Source: Blumeriella jaapii
Lineage: Eukaryota > Ascomycota > Leotiomycetes > Helotiales > Drepanopezizaceae
Direction: 5' to 3'
Length of the DNA: 64,000 nucleotides
NCBI GenBank assembly: GCA_009599575.1
Contig: VWND01000012.1
Coordinates: 124,001 to 188,000, forward strand
Positions 1 through 12,156 of the stretch are shown piece after piece. Each line of letters begins with the position of its first letter. Positions within the stretch are counted from its first letter, which is position 1. Below the pieces are notes generated by a model, which saw only the letters and a program-made list of their open reading frames with translations, was not told the DNA's origin and did not search any database. A program made the position numbers and the translations under genes.

Positions 1-2915
1 AATAATAAAAGATCGGAAAGTTATAAAATATAAAAAAAAATTTAAGATTTTTCCGAGGAAATATATCGGATATTTAATTAAATATAGCGCTTTTAATATT
101 TACAAAATTTGAGTGCTTTAGCTGATGCGTATAATTACGAGCCGAAACGTAATATTTAACGAATCCAAGTTTTATTTTTCGAAGGCTGAAAGTTCAAGTT
201 TTATAACTAAACTAAAACTTTAAAAAACCGTGGAATTTATCGAAAACGCGGAAAACGAAAAAGCTTAAAACGCTGAGTATTAAATATTAACGGGCGGTTT
301 TAATAGCGGCGCAAACTAGCAAAACTCGATATGCTAAAAAAAAAATAATACAAAGAAAAAGCTATTATTACAAAACGAGCAACTTTTAGATTTTACAAAA
401 GAAAATGGAAATCTTTTTCTATCGGAGCCGCTATCAGAACCAGAACCGATTTCAGGCCTTTTTGATAAACTTTCAAAGCTTACGATGGAAAAAAAAGATA
501 TTTTAATATTAATGGATTTAAATATCTCAAAAGATAAAGCTAAATCCTCGGAAATAAAAGATTTAATAAAAGTCGAAATAATCGAGCCTTTTTTTACGGT
601 CGATTTAAACGTCCAAAGCTCGGGAATAATAGTTTTTTATAAAAGCTTTTTCGATAAAACTATTACCGACCAGTTTTAATTTTCAAAACTAATTATCAGT
701 CGGAAATATGCAAAGCATATTCGAAACATTTTAATCGACGCGATAAAAGCGTTAAAAAATCATGGAAATTTAAAAAAAAGTAACAAATTAGCAAAGCTTA
801 TTATTGCAAAACAGGATAAAACAGAGCAAAGCTTTAGAAAATTTTTCGGCGCGAATATAAAAATAGCTTTATACAAGGGAACGCGTAATTCAACCTTTTA
901 AATTATAATTAAAAGCTATCGCTCGGCAGATTAAACGCTAAATCGATTAAAAATAAAGCAGCCATTTAAACGCTTGCTTTTGGAAGCTTTTTTAAAACTG
1001 ACTACTAAAAAGAAGGTATTATTCAAAAGAAATAAAAAAAACAAATCGAAGCTTCCGATAAGCGATAAAAAACAGCTGATTTCAGAAATTATTAAACGAA
1101 ATCGTACAAATTCCATTTTATATTAACCGGATAAACCGGAAATATATGCTACGATATGCGAAATTTTTCAATTAGTAGTTTTATTTACTAAACAACAGAT
1201 CGACGAATTCGTTTATACGTTTTGAATAAACGAGCCGATTTAAATAAATAAAAAAGACTTTTAGGCTGTTTACGTAATAATAGCGGCTTCGATAAAAAAA
1301 AAATCGATAAAAAACATTTAACTTTTCGATTAAAAACAATATCGAAACAACTTTCCGAAGGTTCTAAAAAACTGAAACGAATTAAAAAACCATTAAATAA
1401 AAAAGCAGTTTAAAAAAAAAGCAAAAACCGAAATTAAAAACTTAAAAACCAAAAAATACTGGAAGATTATCAAAAAAAATAAAACTATAAAACTTATTTT
1501 ATTCAAATGGATTTTTATATACAAAATAAATAATTTAAGCGAATTGCAGCGGTGCAAATCGAAACTAATCGTGAAAAAAGATTTTTAAAACGAAGCTTTA
1601 ATTTTTTTTATATACGCAGCTATATTCGCAGCCCGTTTTTTCCGAACGGTTATAGCGCTAGCGGCTTATTTCGATCTGGAAATTAAGCAATTCGATATAA
1701 TTAATATATTCGTTAATATAAAACGAAACTTTAAAAATAAACTAATTACGTGCTATCTGCTTAATAAATTTAAATAACCAGGTATAATAATACAGCTAAA
1801 CCGAGTTTTATATAAATTAAAAAACTTTCCAGCTTTATAATACGGCGAATTTGCTAATATTTTAAAAAAGTTGAAACTCGAATTAATAGGCGAAAAGCCT
1901 TATATATTCGCCAACGAAATGCGGAACGTATACGTAGCGTTTTACGTCGACGATATTTAAATTTTATATTACGCCTTTTATTTATTAAAAACCGACGAAA
2001 TTATTTTCGGTCTGAAAAAAGCTTACGAGCTTACAAATATAAAAAATCTGGATTATTTTTTCGAAATTCGTATTTTACGAAACAAACAAAAAAAAAAGTT
2101 TTTCTGCTTTACGATTTATATATCGAAAAAATCGCTACGAAGTTTAATACATATAAAAAGCGTTTTTTAAATACGCTTTTTTTAATTTGCGAATTTATTA
2201 AAAACCTAGGCGTAGCTACGCTTTCGCAAATCAAAAAGTATTAAAAAAAAGTCGGTTTAATTTTATATACGGCTATTATGCTTCGACCCGACGTGGCTTT
2301 CGCAATCTTTTAGCTTTTTTATTTTCTAACCAATCTAAATTTCCAATATTTCGAAGTAGCTAATTAAACGCTTCGATATTTTTATAAAACGAAATTTTTA
2401 AAAATCGTTTACAGTCGGAAAAAGCGAGAAAACCAATTAATAATTTTTACCGACGCCTTTTTTGCCGACGACCTAAAAACTCGGAAATCCTTTTAAAATT
2501 TTATTTTTTTTTTTTCGGAAATGCTATTTTATAAAAAACTATACGATAAAACATAATCATTATTTTTTTTATTAAAACGAAACTATTTGCGTATATAACG
2601 ACCGTAAAAAAAATAATAATATTTCAACGTTTTTTCAAAAAGCTTCGACTCGATATTATTTTTAAATAAAACGTATATTACGATAATTAGCAAACGATCA
2701 GACTAATTATAAAAAAAAAAAAAAGAATTTCTACGAAGCTTCGCCACGTCGATATAAATAATATATAAATTCGCTAGAAATATCAAAATAAAAAGTTTAA
2801 AATCATATATTTCCTAACAAATAAAATGCACGCAAACGGTTTTATTAAAAATCTAACCCGACAAAAGCACGAAAGTTTCGTTAAATTTTTTAATCTACGG
2901 GATTTTCGAAGCTTT
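1..2915 (+). pseudogene. Copia-E: Ty1/Copia pol, 3' part, RIP-degenerate
   Basis: This is the C-terminal half of a Copia polyprotein: pre-reverse-transcriptase linker, reverse transcriptase and RNase H. A single frame starting near 1622 reads through the RT with in-frame stops at expected Trp/Gln positions. It contains the catalytic motif FYVDDI at 1940-1957 and the hallmark QFDI...N.F block just upstream (about 1690-1720). The RNase H/C-terminal end shows KLRHVDI at 2736-2756, followed by a region like the usual end of Copia pol (TDKMxADGLTK, RQKHExFVK) up to about 2905. The left part (1-1560) is more degraded; the stretch at 485-679 remains open for 64 codons. The element runs off the window's left edge, so gag and integrase are not seen. 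It cannot be active. The Copia assignment is firm; the family within Copia is unknown. Confidence 0.87.
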
Positions 2916-2922
2916 GTCGAAA

Positions 2923-2961
2923 AGCTCGATCAATCGAGCTAAAAAACCTGCACTTTGCAGG
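2923..2961. repeat. Two adjacent short palindromes after Copia-E pol
   Basis: AGCTCGAT-CA-ATCGAGCT (2923-2940) is a perfect 8-bp inverted repeat. CCTGCA-CTT-TGCAGG (2947-2961) follows six bases later. They lie between the end of Copia-E pol and the stop codon of the minus-strand pseudogene. They may be 3' UTR or LTR remnants; no function can be assigned from sequence alone. Confidence 0.5.
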
Positions 2962-2968
2962 CGTATAT

Positions 2969-4150
2969 TTATTTAAACAAACTTTTATTAAAACTTAAAA
3001 AACACAGCAAAAACATTTTTCAAGCAAACCCAAAAACCCAAAACCAAACCGCTCAATTTTGCAAAAGGTTAAAAATATAACTCGCCAAAATAACAACCCG
3101 CGCCCGACGCTCCGCGATAATCAAACCTGAAATAAACCCTTCGATAACTTTTTTAAAAACAGCTGCCGCCGGTTATACAGCCGGAATATTCCTTTTTTTT
3201 TGCGAAGTTTTATCAGGCTAAAAATCAAAAACGTTTAGCAAAAAAATCGCCGCGAGATTTCTTTTTGAACTTTTAAAAACGAAAGCATTTTTTAATAAAT
3301 CGTGGCCAAAATCTATTTCGCTAATACGTAAAACAGGCGTAAAAGTTTCCATTCGAAAAGCAAAAGACTAAGAAATCCTACGAGCCGCGGCGAGCTTCGC
3401 GTTAATAATACGCTTTGTATTTATTAGTTTTGCTTTTAAATTACGATCGATTTGAAAACTTACTTTTTTGCATTTTCAAAGCCGTTTTAACCGTAAAATA
3501 AAAAATAACCGTTATATTTTAAAAATCGATTAGCAAAAACGATAAAGTTTTTCGATAAAACTGACCGCTTTAATAATTTTATTAATCCGAATTTTAAAAA
3601 CGGAAAACTACGCAGCTAAAACGTTCGCGTCGGCCGGAATACACGACGTGCTAATTGCGTAGCATCGATAGCAACGAGCTTTAATTAAATTCGATAAGCA
3701 ATCGTAATTTAAGTTTTCAATTGCTTCGCGAGCAATATAAATTATATAAAAAATAAAATTGAAAAGCTCAGAAATAACAGGCTTTTTGGTTTTAATACGA
3801 GCGCGTTTTAAAAAACGATTATCGTCGTTATTTTTACTTTTAGTTTTTTCGTTTTAATAATCTCCGGCCGCTTTTTTTTCAAAAGCGCCAATGTTTTGCC
3901 TTTTCTTTTCGAAAATGCTATTAAAACCGAAACCATCGCTAATAGCTTTTTCACCGCCAGCAGCGTTTCTTTCACTTTTAGACGCTATATCGGCATTTTC
4001 GAAGCCAAGCAAATATAAATCTCCGAAAAAACCGTTCAAAAACGAAATATCGAAAAGATCGCCTTTTTCGAAAAAATCGAAAAAAAACGAATTGGCCGAA
4101 AAAGCCGATTGATTACGCAAAATAAATTTCGCAAAACTTCGATTACGCAA
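2969..4150 (-). pseudogene. RIP-inactivated single-exon gene with CxxC-x5-C motif
   Basis: Read on the minus strand from an ATG at 4150 to a stop at 2969-2971, one frame runs for 393 codons with no frameshift that I could find. It is broken by about nine stop codons, mostly where Trp or Gln would fit. About residues 155-185 read NLNYDCLSNLIKARCYRCY and continue with a third Cys, giving C-x2-C-x5-C followed by Ile-Pro. Short Cys motifs of this type occur in many uncharacterised fungal proteins; a zinc-binding role is only inference. The C-terminal third contains FDFWPDKTSQKKRN and a hydrophobic stretch (ILASYIFNLL). CpA dinucleotides are better preserved here than in the neighbouring retroelements, suggesting fewer RIP rounds. 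No transposon protein is recognised. It could be a duplicated host gene or an unrecognised element ORF. Confidence 0.55.
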
Positions 4151-4190
4151 GCGCCGAAAACTGAAAATCCGAGGAGCTGGGCCAACTGGT

Positions 4191-4206
4191 CGCGTGGAGC
4201 CACGCG
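4191..4206. repeat. GC-rich perfect palindrome upstream of the pseudogene
   Basis: CGCGTGG-AG-CCACGCG is a 7-bp perfect inverted repeat inside a locally GC-rich block (4172-4215). It sits about 40 bp upstream of the minus-strand start at 4150, so it could be a promoter element or simply a hairpin remnant. Confidence 0.4.
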
Positions 4207-4811
4207 GACGACCTTTTTTAAATATAAAAAAGATTATATCGATGTTTTTAATTAAAATAGTAAAACCTAAATCTATTAGAAAATTGATGGGAAAATAAAA
4301 AAGTTAAGATTTTCAAAAGCGACGAAACGCTTATTTAAGCTAAATTAGTCTTATTTACGCTTCGCAATAACAAAAAATATAATAGCAAATTATATAAATA
4401 TTATAATATCGCGTTACGGCCGCATTCGGACGACAAAAGAATCTTTCCGCGTTTTAAAAATAGCTGATCGCCGGATTGGCAATTAGCTAGGAAATATATT
4501 ACGCTATATTTATATTTTTTTATTTTTTTTTATTTTTTTTGTTCCAAATTTATTTTTCTTATACGCTTTTAATAATTAAATATTTCTAAAGCTCGGAAAG
4601 GCTCGTAATTACGTAATAACGAATCTTTTCGGAAACTAATTTTTCCGAGCGATTAATTAAGCGAGCCCGAACCTTCCGTTTTCTGCGGAAAGTTCGCCAG
4701 TCAGACTTAGAACAATAGAAGTAACATTTTACTGCATACAATTCATCCGTTCCAGCCTCCGGTGAGGGTTCCTACCGACTATTCAGCTATGCACGACAGC
4801 TGCTCTAATGT
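4207..4811. other. AT-rich spacer with a little-mutated island
   Basis: No coding signal was found here. 4500-4545 is a T-rich tract. In contrast, 4675-4805 is rich in CpA and CpT (for example catacaattcatccgttcc) and looks much less RIP-mutated than its surroundings. It may be an LTR end or a single-copy segment. The Gypsy-A1 homology starts abruptly at 4812, directly after it. Confidence 0.45.
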
Positions 4812-7717
4812 TTTTCGCTAAAAAACCCGACGGTTTATTACGTTTTTATATCGATTATCGAGCTTAATAACGTTATTCGTAAAAATCGCTATTTTCTTTT
4901 TTTTATCGATAAAACTTTTGCTCGTTTTTCGAAAGCGCGAATTTTTACGAAGCTCGATATTCGTTAAGCTTTTTATAAAATTCGAATAAACTCCGCCAGT
5001 AAAAAACTGACGACGTTTCGTACGCGTTACGGCGCTTATAAATGCAAAATATTACCTTTTGGCTTTACTAATAGACCCGCAATTTACTAACGTTATATAA
5101 ACGACGTTTTTTTCGATTATTTAAACGATTTTTATATTATATACCTGAATAATATTTTTATTTACTCGTTTGATTTTTTAAAATACGCTATATACGTTCG
5201 CAAAATACTTTAAAGGCTCGCTGACGCTGAATTACAGGCCGATATTCGGAAATCTGAATTCAACGTTATACGGATCCGTTATTTAAGTTTTATTATTTTT
5301 ACTAAAGGCCTAAAAATAAACCTAAAAAAAATTTTCGTAATCGCCTATTAAAAGTCTTTTATTATTATAAAAAATATATAAAACTTTTTTGGTTTTTATA
5401 ACTTTTACCGCCGTTTTATTCGAAACTACGATATAATTGCAAAGCTTCTAATCCATTTAACCAAAGCTAACATTTTTTACAATTTCACTTCTAAGTATTA
5501 GAAAAATTTCGACCTTTTTATACTAGCCTTTACTATTGCACCAGTTCTACAATATTACAGGCAAGATCTTTCTTATATATTAAAAACTAACGTTTTCGAC
5601 GGCGTAATAGCTTTTGTGCTTTCGCAATTTTATAATAACAATTGGCTTTCAATCGTTTACTTCAGCAAAACTATAGCTTTCGCAAAATTAAATTACGTCG
5701 TACACGATAAAAAAATACTCGTAATCGTAAAATTTTTAAGCAACTTTCGTGCTAAACTAGCTAGTTTAATTTATCAGATCAAAATAATTATTAATTATAA
5801 AGCCTTAGAATATTTTATAACGTCTAAACTTTTAAACGTTCGATAAATACGCTAGGCCGAGCTTTTCGCCGACTACAACTTTTTTATTACGTACAAATTA
5901 AATAAACATAACTTTTTAGCTAACGCACTAATACGTCGTACAAGCGAATTCGACCGCCAAAACTCTTTTAAACGCATTCAGCGCTTGCAAATTCTTTTCC
6001 GAGCAAATCAAATCGATTACCGTTTTTTAATTAAAAAACTTCGACCTTTTACGGCCTCCGAAACAGTTGTTTTTATCGTTAAAATAACTGATTTTTTATT
6101 CGCACTTCGTATCGTTAACCAGCTTTTCCACGCTAATCGCACAATTATTAACTTAATAATCCTCCGAAAAAAAGCTGTACGAAACGCTGCGAAAAAAAAC
6201 GACGATAATAACATTTCGTTTTCATATACATTTAAACGCGACCTGCTGTTATATTACGATCGCTTAATAATACCAAACGTCGATCATTTTCGTTTGATTT
6301 TTATACGAAAAATACACGACCAAATCTTTACCGTCCATCCTAGCGTTCGCAAAATTACGCAATTGCTTTCGGACTAATATTATTAGCGAAATATAATAGC
6401 TTTTTTAAAACAATACTATCGCAATTGTTACGCTTATCGAAGAAGTTCTGTTTTAAAAAATAAGCGTTCCGGCCTTTTTCAGCCTTTTTCTGTTTCTGAC
6501 CATTTTTAAAAACACGTTATAATAAACTTTTATAGCTTTAACAAAAACAAATACGATTACGATAACGTATTCGTAATAATAAATCGTTTTTTCAAGCAAG
6601 TTATTTCGATCTTTTATCATAAAAATATCGACGTTCGAAACTTCGCTAAATTATATATATTTTACGTATATAAATATTTTAGCTTTTTAAAAAGTATTAT
6701 TAGCGATCGTGGCCTCCAATATTAGTTTATTTTCTGGTTTGAATTAAACAAAATACTCGATACGCAATTAAAGCTTTCGACAGCCGCTTATTTTAAAACC
6801 GATAATCAGACCGAAATTTATAACTAATATTTGCAAAAACGCTTTCGACTTTTCGTAAACTTTTATTAAAACGATTGAAACGAATTTTTTTTAATAATAA
6901 ATTTCGCTTAAATAATACTTTTTTACGAAAGTCTAGATGGCCTTTCACCTTTTGAAATTATACACGATTACATTTTCCATACCAATTAAAATTAAAAGCT
7001 CGATACTTCCCCCTTTTTTAACCCTTTACACAAATTAAACGCAGACGAAGCTCGTGCGTACGCTCGCCGCCATTACGACGCCTAGAACCTCGCCAAATCG
7101 CATTTTTAACAAGCCTACGACAAAATAAAAAAAAATGCGAATAAGTTTCGCCGCGCGATCGATTTTAACGTTAGCGACTACGTATAGTTCGATATGCGTC
7201 CATTTCCGATTTCTCGGCCTTTCCGCAAGCTCGACAATTCTACAAACGGCTTTTTTAAGATTGTAACCAAAATTTTCGATAACGCTTTTAAACTAGACCT
7301 CTCTAATATTATAAACGTATATCCAGTTTTTTACGCTAATCGATTGCGTAAAACAGCTAACGACGCGCTTTTAAATCAAATTAACTCAGCTTTTAAATTT
7401 ATTAATATAATTAATAAGCTTAAATACGAAGTCGAAGAATTGATCGCTTGTCGAATACAACGGAAAACCTTTTAGTACAAAGCTTTTTAAATAAACTTAA
7501 ATAAAAATTTTACGTAGTACTTCGCGTCTAACTTTATATACGCTTTTTTAAAAATGCGCGACTTTTATTTAGCGCATAAAAAGCTTTCCGGTCTTTCTGC
7601 AAAACTTGTAAACTGGCTAAAAGCGTATTCCGAAAGTTTAAATTCGTACGATTATTTGAATAGCGACGTACCAATAGATAAAAGCTCGAAGGCGCGCTTT
7701 TTCGGACGGAGGGATAA
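4812..7717 (+). pseudogene. Gypsy-A1 pol: RT, RNase H, integrase
   Basis: The RT begins KKPDGLLRFYIDYRALNN at about 4820, a standard Ty3/Gypsy block. The active-site region near 5140 reads IIYLNNIFIYS, with the Asp pair changed to Asn. RNase H lies at 5560-5846 (FVLSQFYNNNWLSIVYFSKT, then LNYVVHDKK and ALEYFITSKLLN), followed by the usual post-RNase H linker. The integrase zinc-finger region is near 6310-6440 (YYWRNI, then Cys). The core runs about 6480-7000 with SDRG at about 6705. A C-terminal tail after integrase stays open at 7194-7475 and 7554-7717. In-frame stops and Asp-to-Asn changes fit RIP, and the gene cannot be active. Confidence 0.9.
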
Positions 7718-7985
7718 TATAACGATTTATTCTATTGCCACTTCTCGTATCACCCCAGCAATTACGTATAATTGCAAGCTTCTTGATCTCCTGGTGGGTT
7801 TCTTATCAACTATGGAAACTATTATATATATAAAGTTCTTTTCTTTTAGCAATCTTTGCCTTTTGCAATTATTAATTCTAAATAAATATTTTTGTTACAG
7901 AACCAAAGGCTCGTTTTCTTATACCATGTGAATAAGGCGACCAGTTGACTGATCTCCCAGCCCTTCGACTGATTAGATCGTCACA
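7718..7985 (+). repeat. LTR-A, shared by Gypsy-A1 (3') and Gypsy-A2 (5')
   Basis: It is 268 bp long, starting TATAACGA (RIP form of TGTGACGA) and ending TCGTCACA, so the termini are inverted repeats of the TG...CA type. It matches the LTRs at 11890-12156 and, inverted, 63542-63810. The end block with ccagttgactgatctcccag is nearly free of RIP changes. A TATA-like stretch (atatatataaag) lies near 7824. Confidence 0.88.
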
Positions 7986-10900
7986 AATTCTAGAAAAAGC
8001 TTGGTTAGCCGAATATTAAATTTTATTAAATTATAATAAACGCAAGTTTTATTAGCCGAAATTTTACTTTTTTACAGCCTTTTATATTCGTTGTATTAAA
8101 ATCTTTTATTTGCATTTTCGAAAAATTCAATTTCGCTATTAAAACGACGCTGTAAAACATGATAAAAACTTTGATTAATTATAACAAATCTACGACGCTA
8201 TGCGAAGCGCGAAAAAGTCGAATTTCACTCGCGGTGCTAATTTCGATAGCGACGCTAATAAAATAATATAAAAAATTATACCATTTTTTTAAGCTGCCGA
8301 TTCCTTTTTTATTATTTCTTTTTTTTTTCTTTTTTGCTTTCGTCAAAACAGCTTTTTCGTTTTACGAAAAACAATTATATTAAAAACCGAAAAAAAACTT
8401 TCGCCGCGATAGCCTTTTAGCTTAATATAATCGATAATTCAAACAAACCATTTTTTAAACTTTTTAAACGACCAGTTCGAAAACAAATCTTTTAATTTAC
8501 TGCTTATTTAATTTTTATTTGCTAAATTATTATATACGCTTTTAAGCTGATTTTTTAAAAAAAAAGCAATTGAAATATTTTTAATTTTTTTATACGAAAT
8601 CGATAAAATACTAAACGACCTTACGTATAATATTTTTTTTAAAACCCAATTTTATAATTTTTTCGAACGTTTCAGAATCAACGAAATATCGATTTCGACC
8701 TTTTTAATTAATTTAGTAAAACTAATTTCGAATAAACTTTTTTTCGAATTTTTTTTTTCGAAATACAAAAATCTCGAACACGTATTTTCTAAAGCCGTTA
8801 ATAACGAACTAGCTTTTTACCGGCTCTACGATTATAAAATCGAGCTTATTATAAATAAAAAAAAGCTAAAATATACTTTTTTGTATAAAATATCGATTCC
8901 AAAGCTCGAGGTTATCAAAACTTATTTGTAAAATAATTTTAATAAAAGCTTTATTAAATCTTTTACCGCTTTTTTCGCTGTTTTAATATTTTTCGCCAAA
9001 AGACCCGACGGTTTATTGCGTTTTTGTATCGATTATCGAGCTTTTAATAATATTATCCGTAAAAATCGCTATTTTTTTTTTTATTAATAAAACTTTTGCT
9101 CGTTTTTCGAAAGCGCGAATTTTTACGAAATTCGATATTCGTTAAGCTTTTTATAAAATTCGAATAAATTCCGCTAGTAAAAAACTAACGACGTTTCGTA
9201 CGCGTTACGGCGCTTATAAATGCAAAATGCTACCTTTTGGCTTTATTAATAAACTCGCAATTTATCAACGCTATATAAACGACGTTTTTTTCGATTATTT
9301 AAACGATTTTTGCATTATATATTTGAATAATATTTTTATTTATTCGTCCGATTTTTTAAAACACGTTATATACGTTCGCAAGATATTTCAAAAGCTCGCT
9401 AACGCTAAATTACAGGCCGATATTCGGAAATTTAAATTTAATATTACTCGGATCCGTTATTTAAGTTTTATTATTTTTATTAAAAGCTTAAAAGTAGATT
9501 TAGAAAAAGTTTCCGTGGTCGCTTATTAAAAGCTTTTTATTATTATAAAAAATATATAAAGCTTTTTTGGTTTTTGTAACTTTTACCGACGTTTTATTCG
9601 AAATTACGATATAATTATAAAGCTTTTGATTTATTTAATTAAAGCTAACGTTTTTTATAATTTTATTTTTAAATATTAAAAGAGTTTCGATCTTTTTATA
9701 TTAGCTTTTATTACTGCATCAGTTTTATAATATTATAAGCAAAACCTTTTTTATATATTAAAAATTAACGTTTCCGACGGCGTAATAGCTTTTGTACTTT
9801 CGCAATTTTATAGCGACAATTGGCTTTCAGTCGCTTATTTTAATAAAACCATAGCTTTCGCAAAGCTAAATTACGTCGTATATAACAAAAAGATATTCGC
9901 AATCGTAAGATTTTTAAGTAATTTTCGTATTAAACTAATTAATTTAATTTATTAAATTAAAATAATTATTAATTATAAAGCTTTAAAATATTTTATAATT
10001 TTTAAATTTTTAAACGCTCGACAAGCACGCTGGGCCGAGCTTTTCGCCGATTACAACTTTTTTATTACGTACAAATTAAATAAACACAACTTTTTGGCTA
10101 ACGCATTAATACGTCGTACGAGCGAATTCGACCGCTAAAACTTTTTTAAACGCATTTAACGCTTGCAAACCCTTTTTCGAGCCGATTAGATTAATCACCG
10201 TTTTTTAATTAAAAAACTTCGATTTCTTACGGCTTTCGAAACAGCTGTTTTTATCGTTGAAATAGCTAATTTTTTTTCGTATTTCGTATTATTAATCAAA
10301 TTTTCTACGCTAATCGCACGGCTAATAATTTAATAATTTTTCGAAAAAAAGCTGTACGAAACGCTACGAAAAAAAACGACGATAATAATATTTCGTATAT
10401 ATTTAAACGCGATCTGCTATTATATTACGATCGTTTGATAATATTAAACGTCGATTATTTTCGTTTGACTTTTATACGAAAAAAGCACGATCAGATTTCC
10501 ACCGCTTATTTTAACGTTCGCAAAACTACGCAATTGCTTTCGGATTAATATTATTAGCGAAATACAATAATTTTCGTAAAATAATATTATCGCAATTGCT
10601 ACGCTTATCGAAAAAGTTTTGTTTTAAAAAATAAGCGCTCCGGTTTTTTTCAGTTTTTTTCTGTTTTTAACCATTTTTAAAAGCATCTTATAATAAACTT
10701 TTATAATTTTAATAAAAATAAATACGATTACGATAACGTATTCGTAATAATAAATCGCTTTTCCAAGCAAATTATTTTAATTTTTTATTATAAAAATATC
10801 GACGTTCGAAGTTTCGCCAAATTGTATATATTTTACGTATATAAGTATTTTAGCTTTTTAAAAAGTATTATTAGCAATCGTGGCCTTTAATATTAATTTA

Positions 10901-11875
10901 TCTTTTGGTTTGAATTAAACAAAATACTCGGTACGTAATTAAAGCTTTCGATAGCCGCTTATTTTAAAACCGACGGTCAGACCGAAATTTACAATTAATA
11001 TTTGCAAAAACGCTTTCGACTTTTCGTAAATTTTTATTAAAACAATTAAAGCGAATTTTTTTTAATAATAAATTTCGCTCAAATAATTTTTTTTTACAAA
11101 AGTTTAAATAGCCTTTCACTTTTTAAAATTATATACGATTATATTTCTTATATTAATTAAAATTAGAAGCTCGATACTTTCTTTTTTTTTAATTTTTTAT
11201 ACAAGCTAAACGCAAACGAAGCTCGTGCGTACGCTCGCCGTTATTACGACGCTTAGAATTTCGCCAAATCGCACTTTTAATAAACTTACGATAAAATAAA
11301 AATAAATGCGAATAAATTTCGCCGCGCGATCGATTTTAATATTAGCGACTACGTATAGCTCGATATACGTTTATTTCCGACCTTCCGGCCCTTTCGCAAG
11401 CTCGACAATCCTATAAACGGCTTTTTCAAAATTATAGCCAAAATTTTCGATAACGCTTTTAAACTAAACCTTCTTAATATTATAAACGTATATCCAGTTT
11501 TCTACGCTAATCGATTGCGTAAAGCAGCTGACGACGCGCTTTTAAATCAGGTTAATTCAGCCTTTAAATCTATTAATATAACTAATAAGCTTAAATACGA
11601 AATCGAAAAATTAATCGCTTATCGAATACAGCGAAAAACTTTCTAATACAAAGCTTTTTAAATAAGCTTAAATAAAAATCTTACGTGGTACCCCGCGTCC
11701 GATTTTATATACGTTCCTCTGAAAATGCGCGATTTTCATTTGGCGCATAAAAAGCTTCCCGGTTTTTCTGCAAAACTTATAAACTGGCTGAAAGCGTATT
11801 TCGAAGGTTTGGATTCGTACGATCATTTGGATAGCGACGTACCAATAGATAAAAGCTCGAGAGCGCGCTTTTTTC
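7986..11875 (+). pseudogene. Gypsy-A2 pol, gag/protease deleted
   Basis: 7986-8560 has only weak coding texture. From about 8690 the segment preceding RT is visible (LEHVFSKAVNNELAFYRLYD, then KIEL). RT starts at about 8988 (FAKRPDGLLRFCIDYRAFNN), with an open stretch at 9227-9529 that contains IIYLNNIFIYS. RNase H lies at about 9720-10020, and integrase at about 10440-11160 (SNRG where SDRG is expected). The C-terminal tail runs to about 11875. Across the aligned part it is clearly the same family as A1 but carries more TpA changes. Stops are frequent and the gene is dead. Loss of gag and protease would have made it depend on another copy even before RIP. Confidence 0.86.
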
Positions 11876-11889
11876 GGACGGGGGGGTAA
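11876..11889 (+). promoter_or_regulatory. Polypurine tract of Gypsy-A2
   Basis: A run of seven G (11880-11886) followed by taa ends immediately before the LTR start at 11890. A purine run at this place primes plus-strand DNA synthesis in LTR retrotransposons. A1 has the RIP-altered equivalent (ggagggataa) before 7718. Confidence 0.7.
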
Positions 11890-12156
11890 TGTGACGACTC
11901 ACTCTTTTGGCCCCTCGTATCACTTCAGCAACTACGTATAATTGCAAACTCCCTGGTCTTCTGGTGGGTCTTCTTATTAATTGTGGAAACTGTTTATGTA
12001 TATAAAACTCTTTTCCTTTAGCAACCTCTGCCTTCTGCAGTTGTTGATTTTAAATAAATATTTTTGTTACAAAACCAAAGGCTCGTTTCTTATACCATAT
12101 GAACACGGCGACCAGTTGACTGATCTCCCAGCCCTTCGACTGATTAGATCGTCACA
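11890..12156 (+). repeat. LTR-A, 3' LTR of Gypsy-A2
   Basis: It is 267 bp, TGTGACGA...TCGTCACA, and is the least mutated LTR-A in the window. TATAAAA lies at about 12000. The sequence following it is Gypsy-B leader, starting only about nine bases inside that element. Confidence 0.9.

Larger units (their letters stand above)
4812..7985 (+). mobile_element. Gypsy-A1: 5'-truncated Ty3/Gypsy element
   Basis: The element begins inside reverse transcriptase and keeps RT, RNase H, integrase and a 3' LTR (7718-7985). Its 5' LTR, gag, protease and the start of RT are missing. It is joined head to tail to Gypsy-A2 through the shared LTR, as expected from LTR-LTR recombination between tandem copies or insertion of one into the other. 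It is somewhat less mutated than A2. Confidence 0.85.
7718..12156 (+). mobile_element. Gypsy-A2: LTR-to-LTR element with internal deletion
   Basis: Two matching LTRs (7718-7985 and 11890-12156) flank a 3.9-kb interior. That is too short for gag plus pol, and no gag or protease is recognised after the 5' LTR. Pol is in the same orientation as the LTRs. No target duplication can be read because the left flank is the Gypsy-A1 interior and the right flank is Gypsy-B2 leader. Confidence 0.85.
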
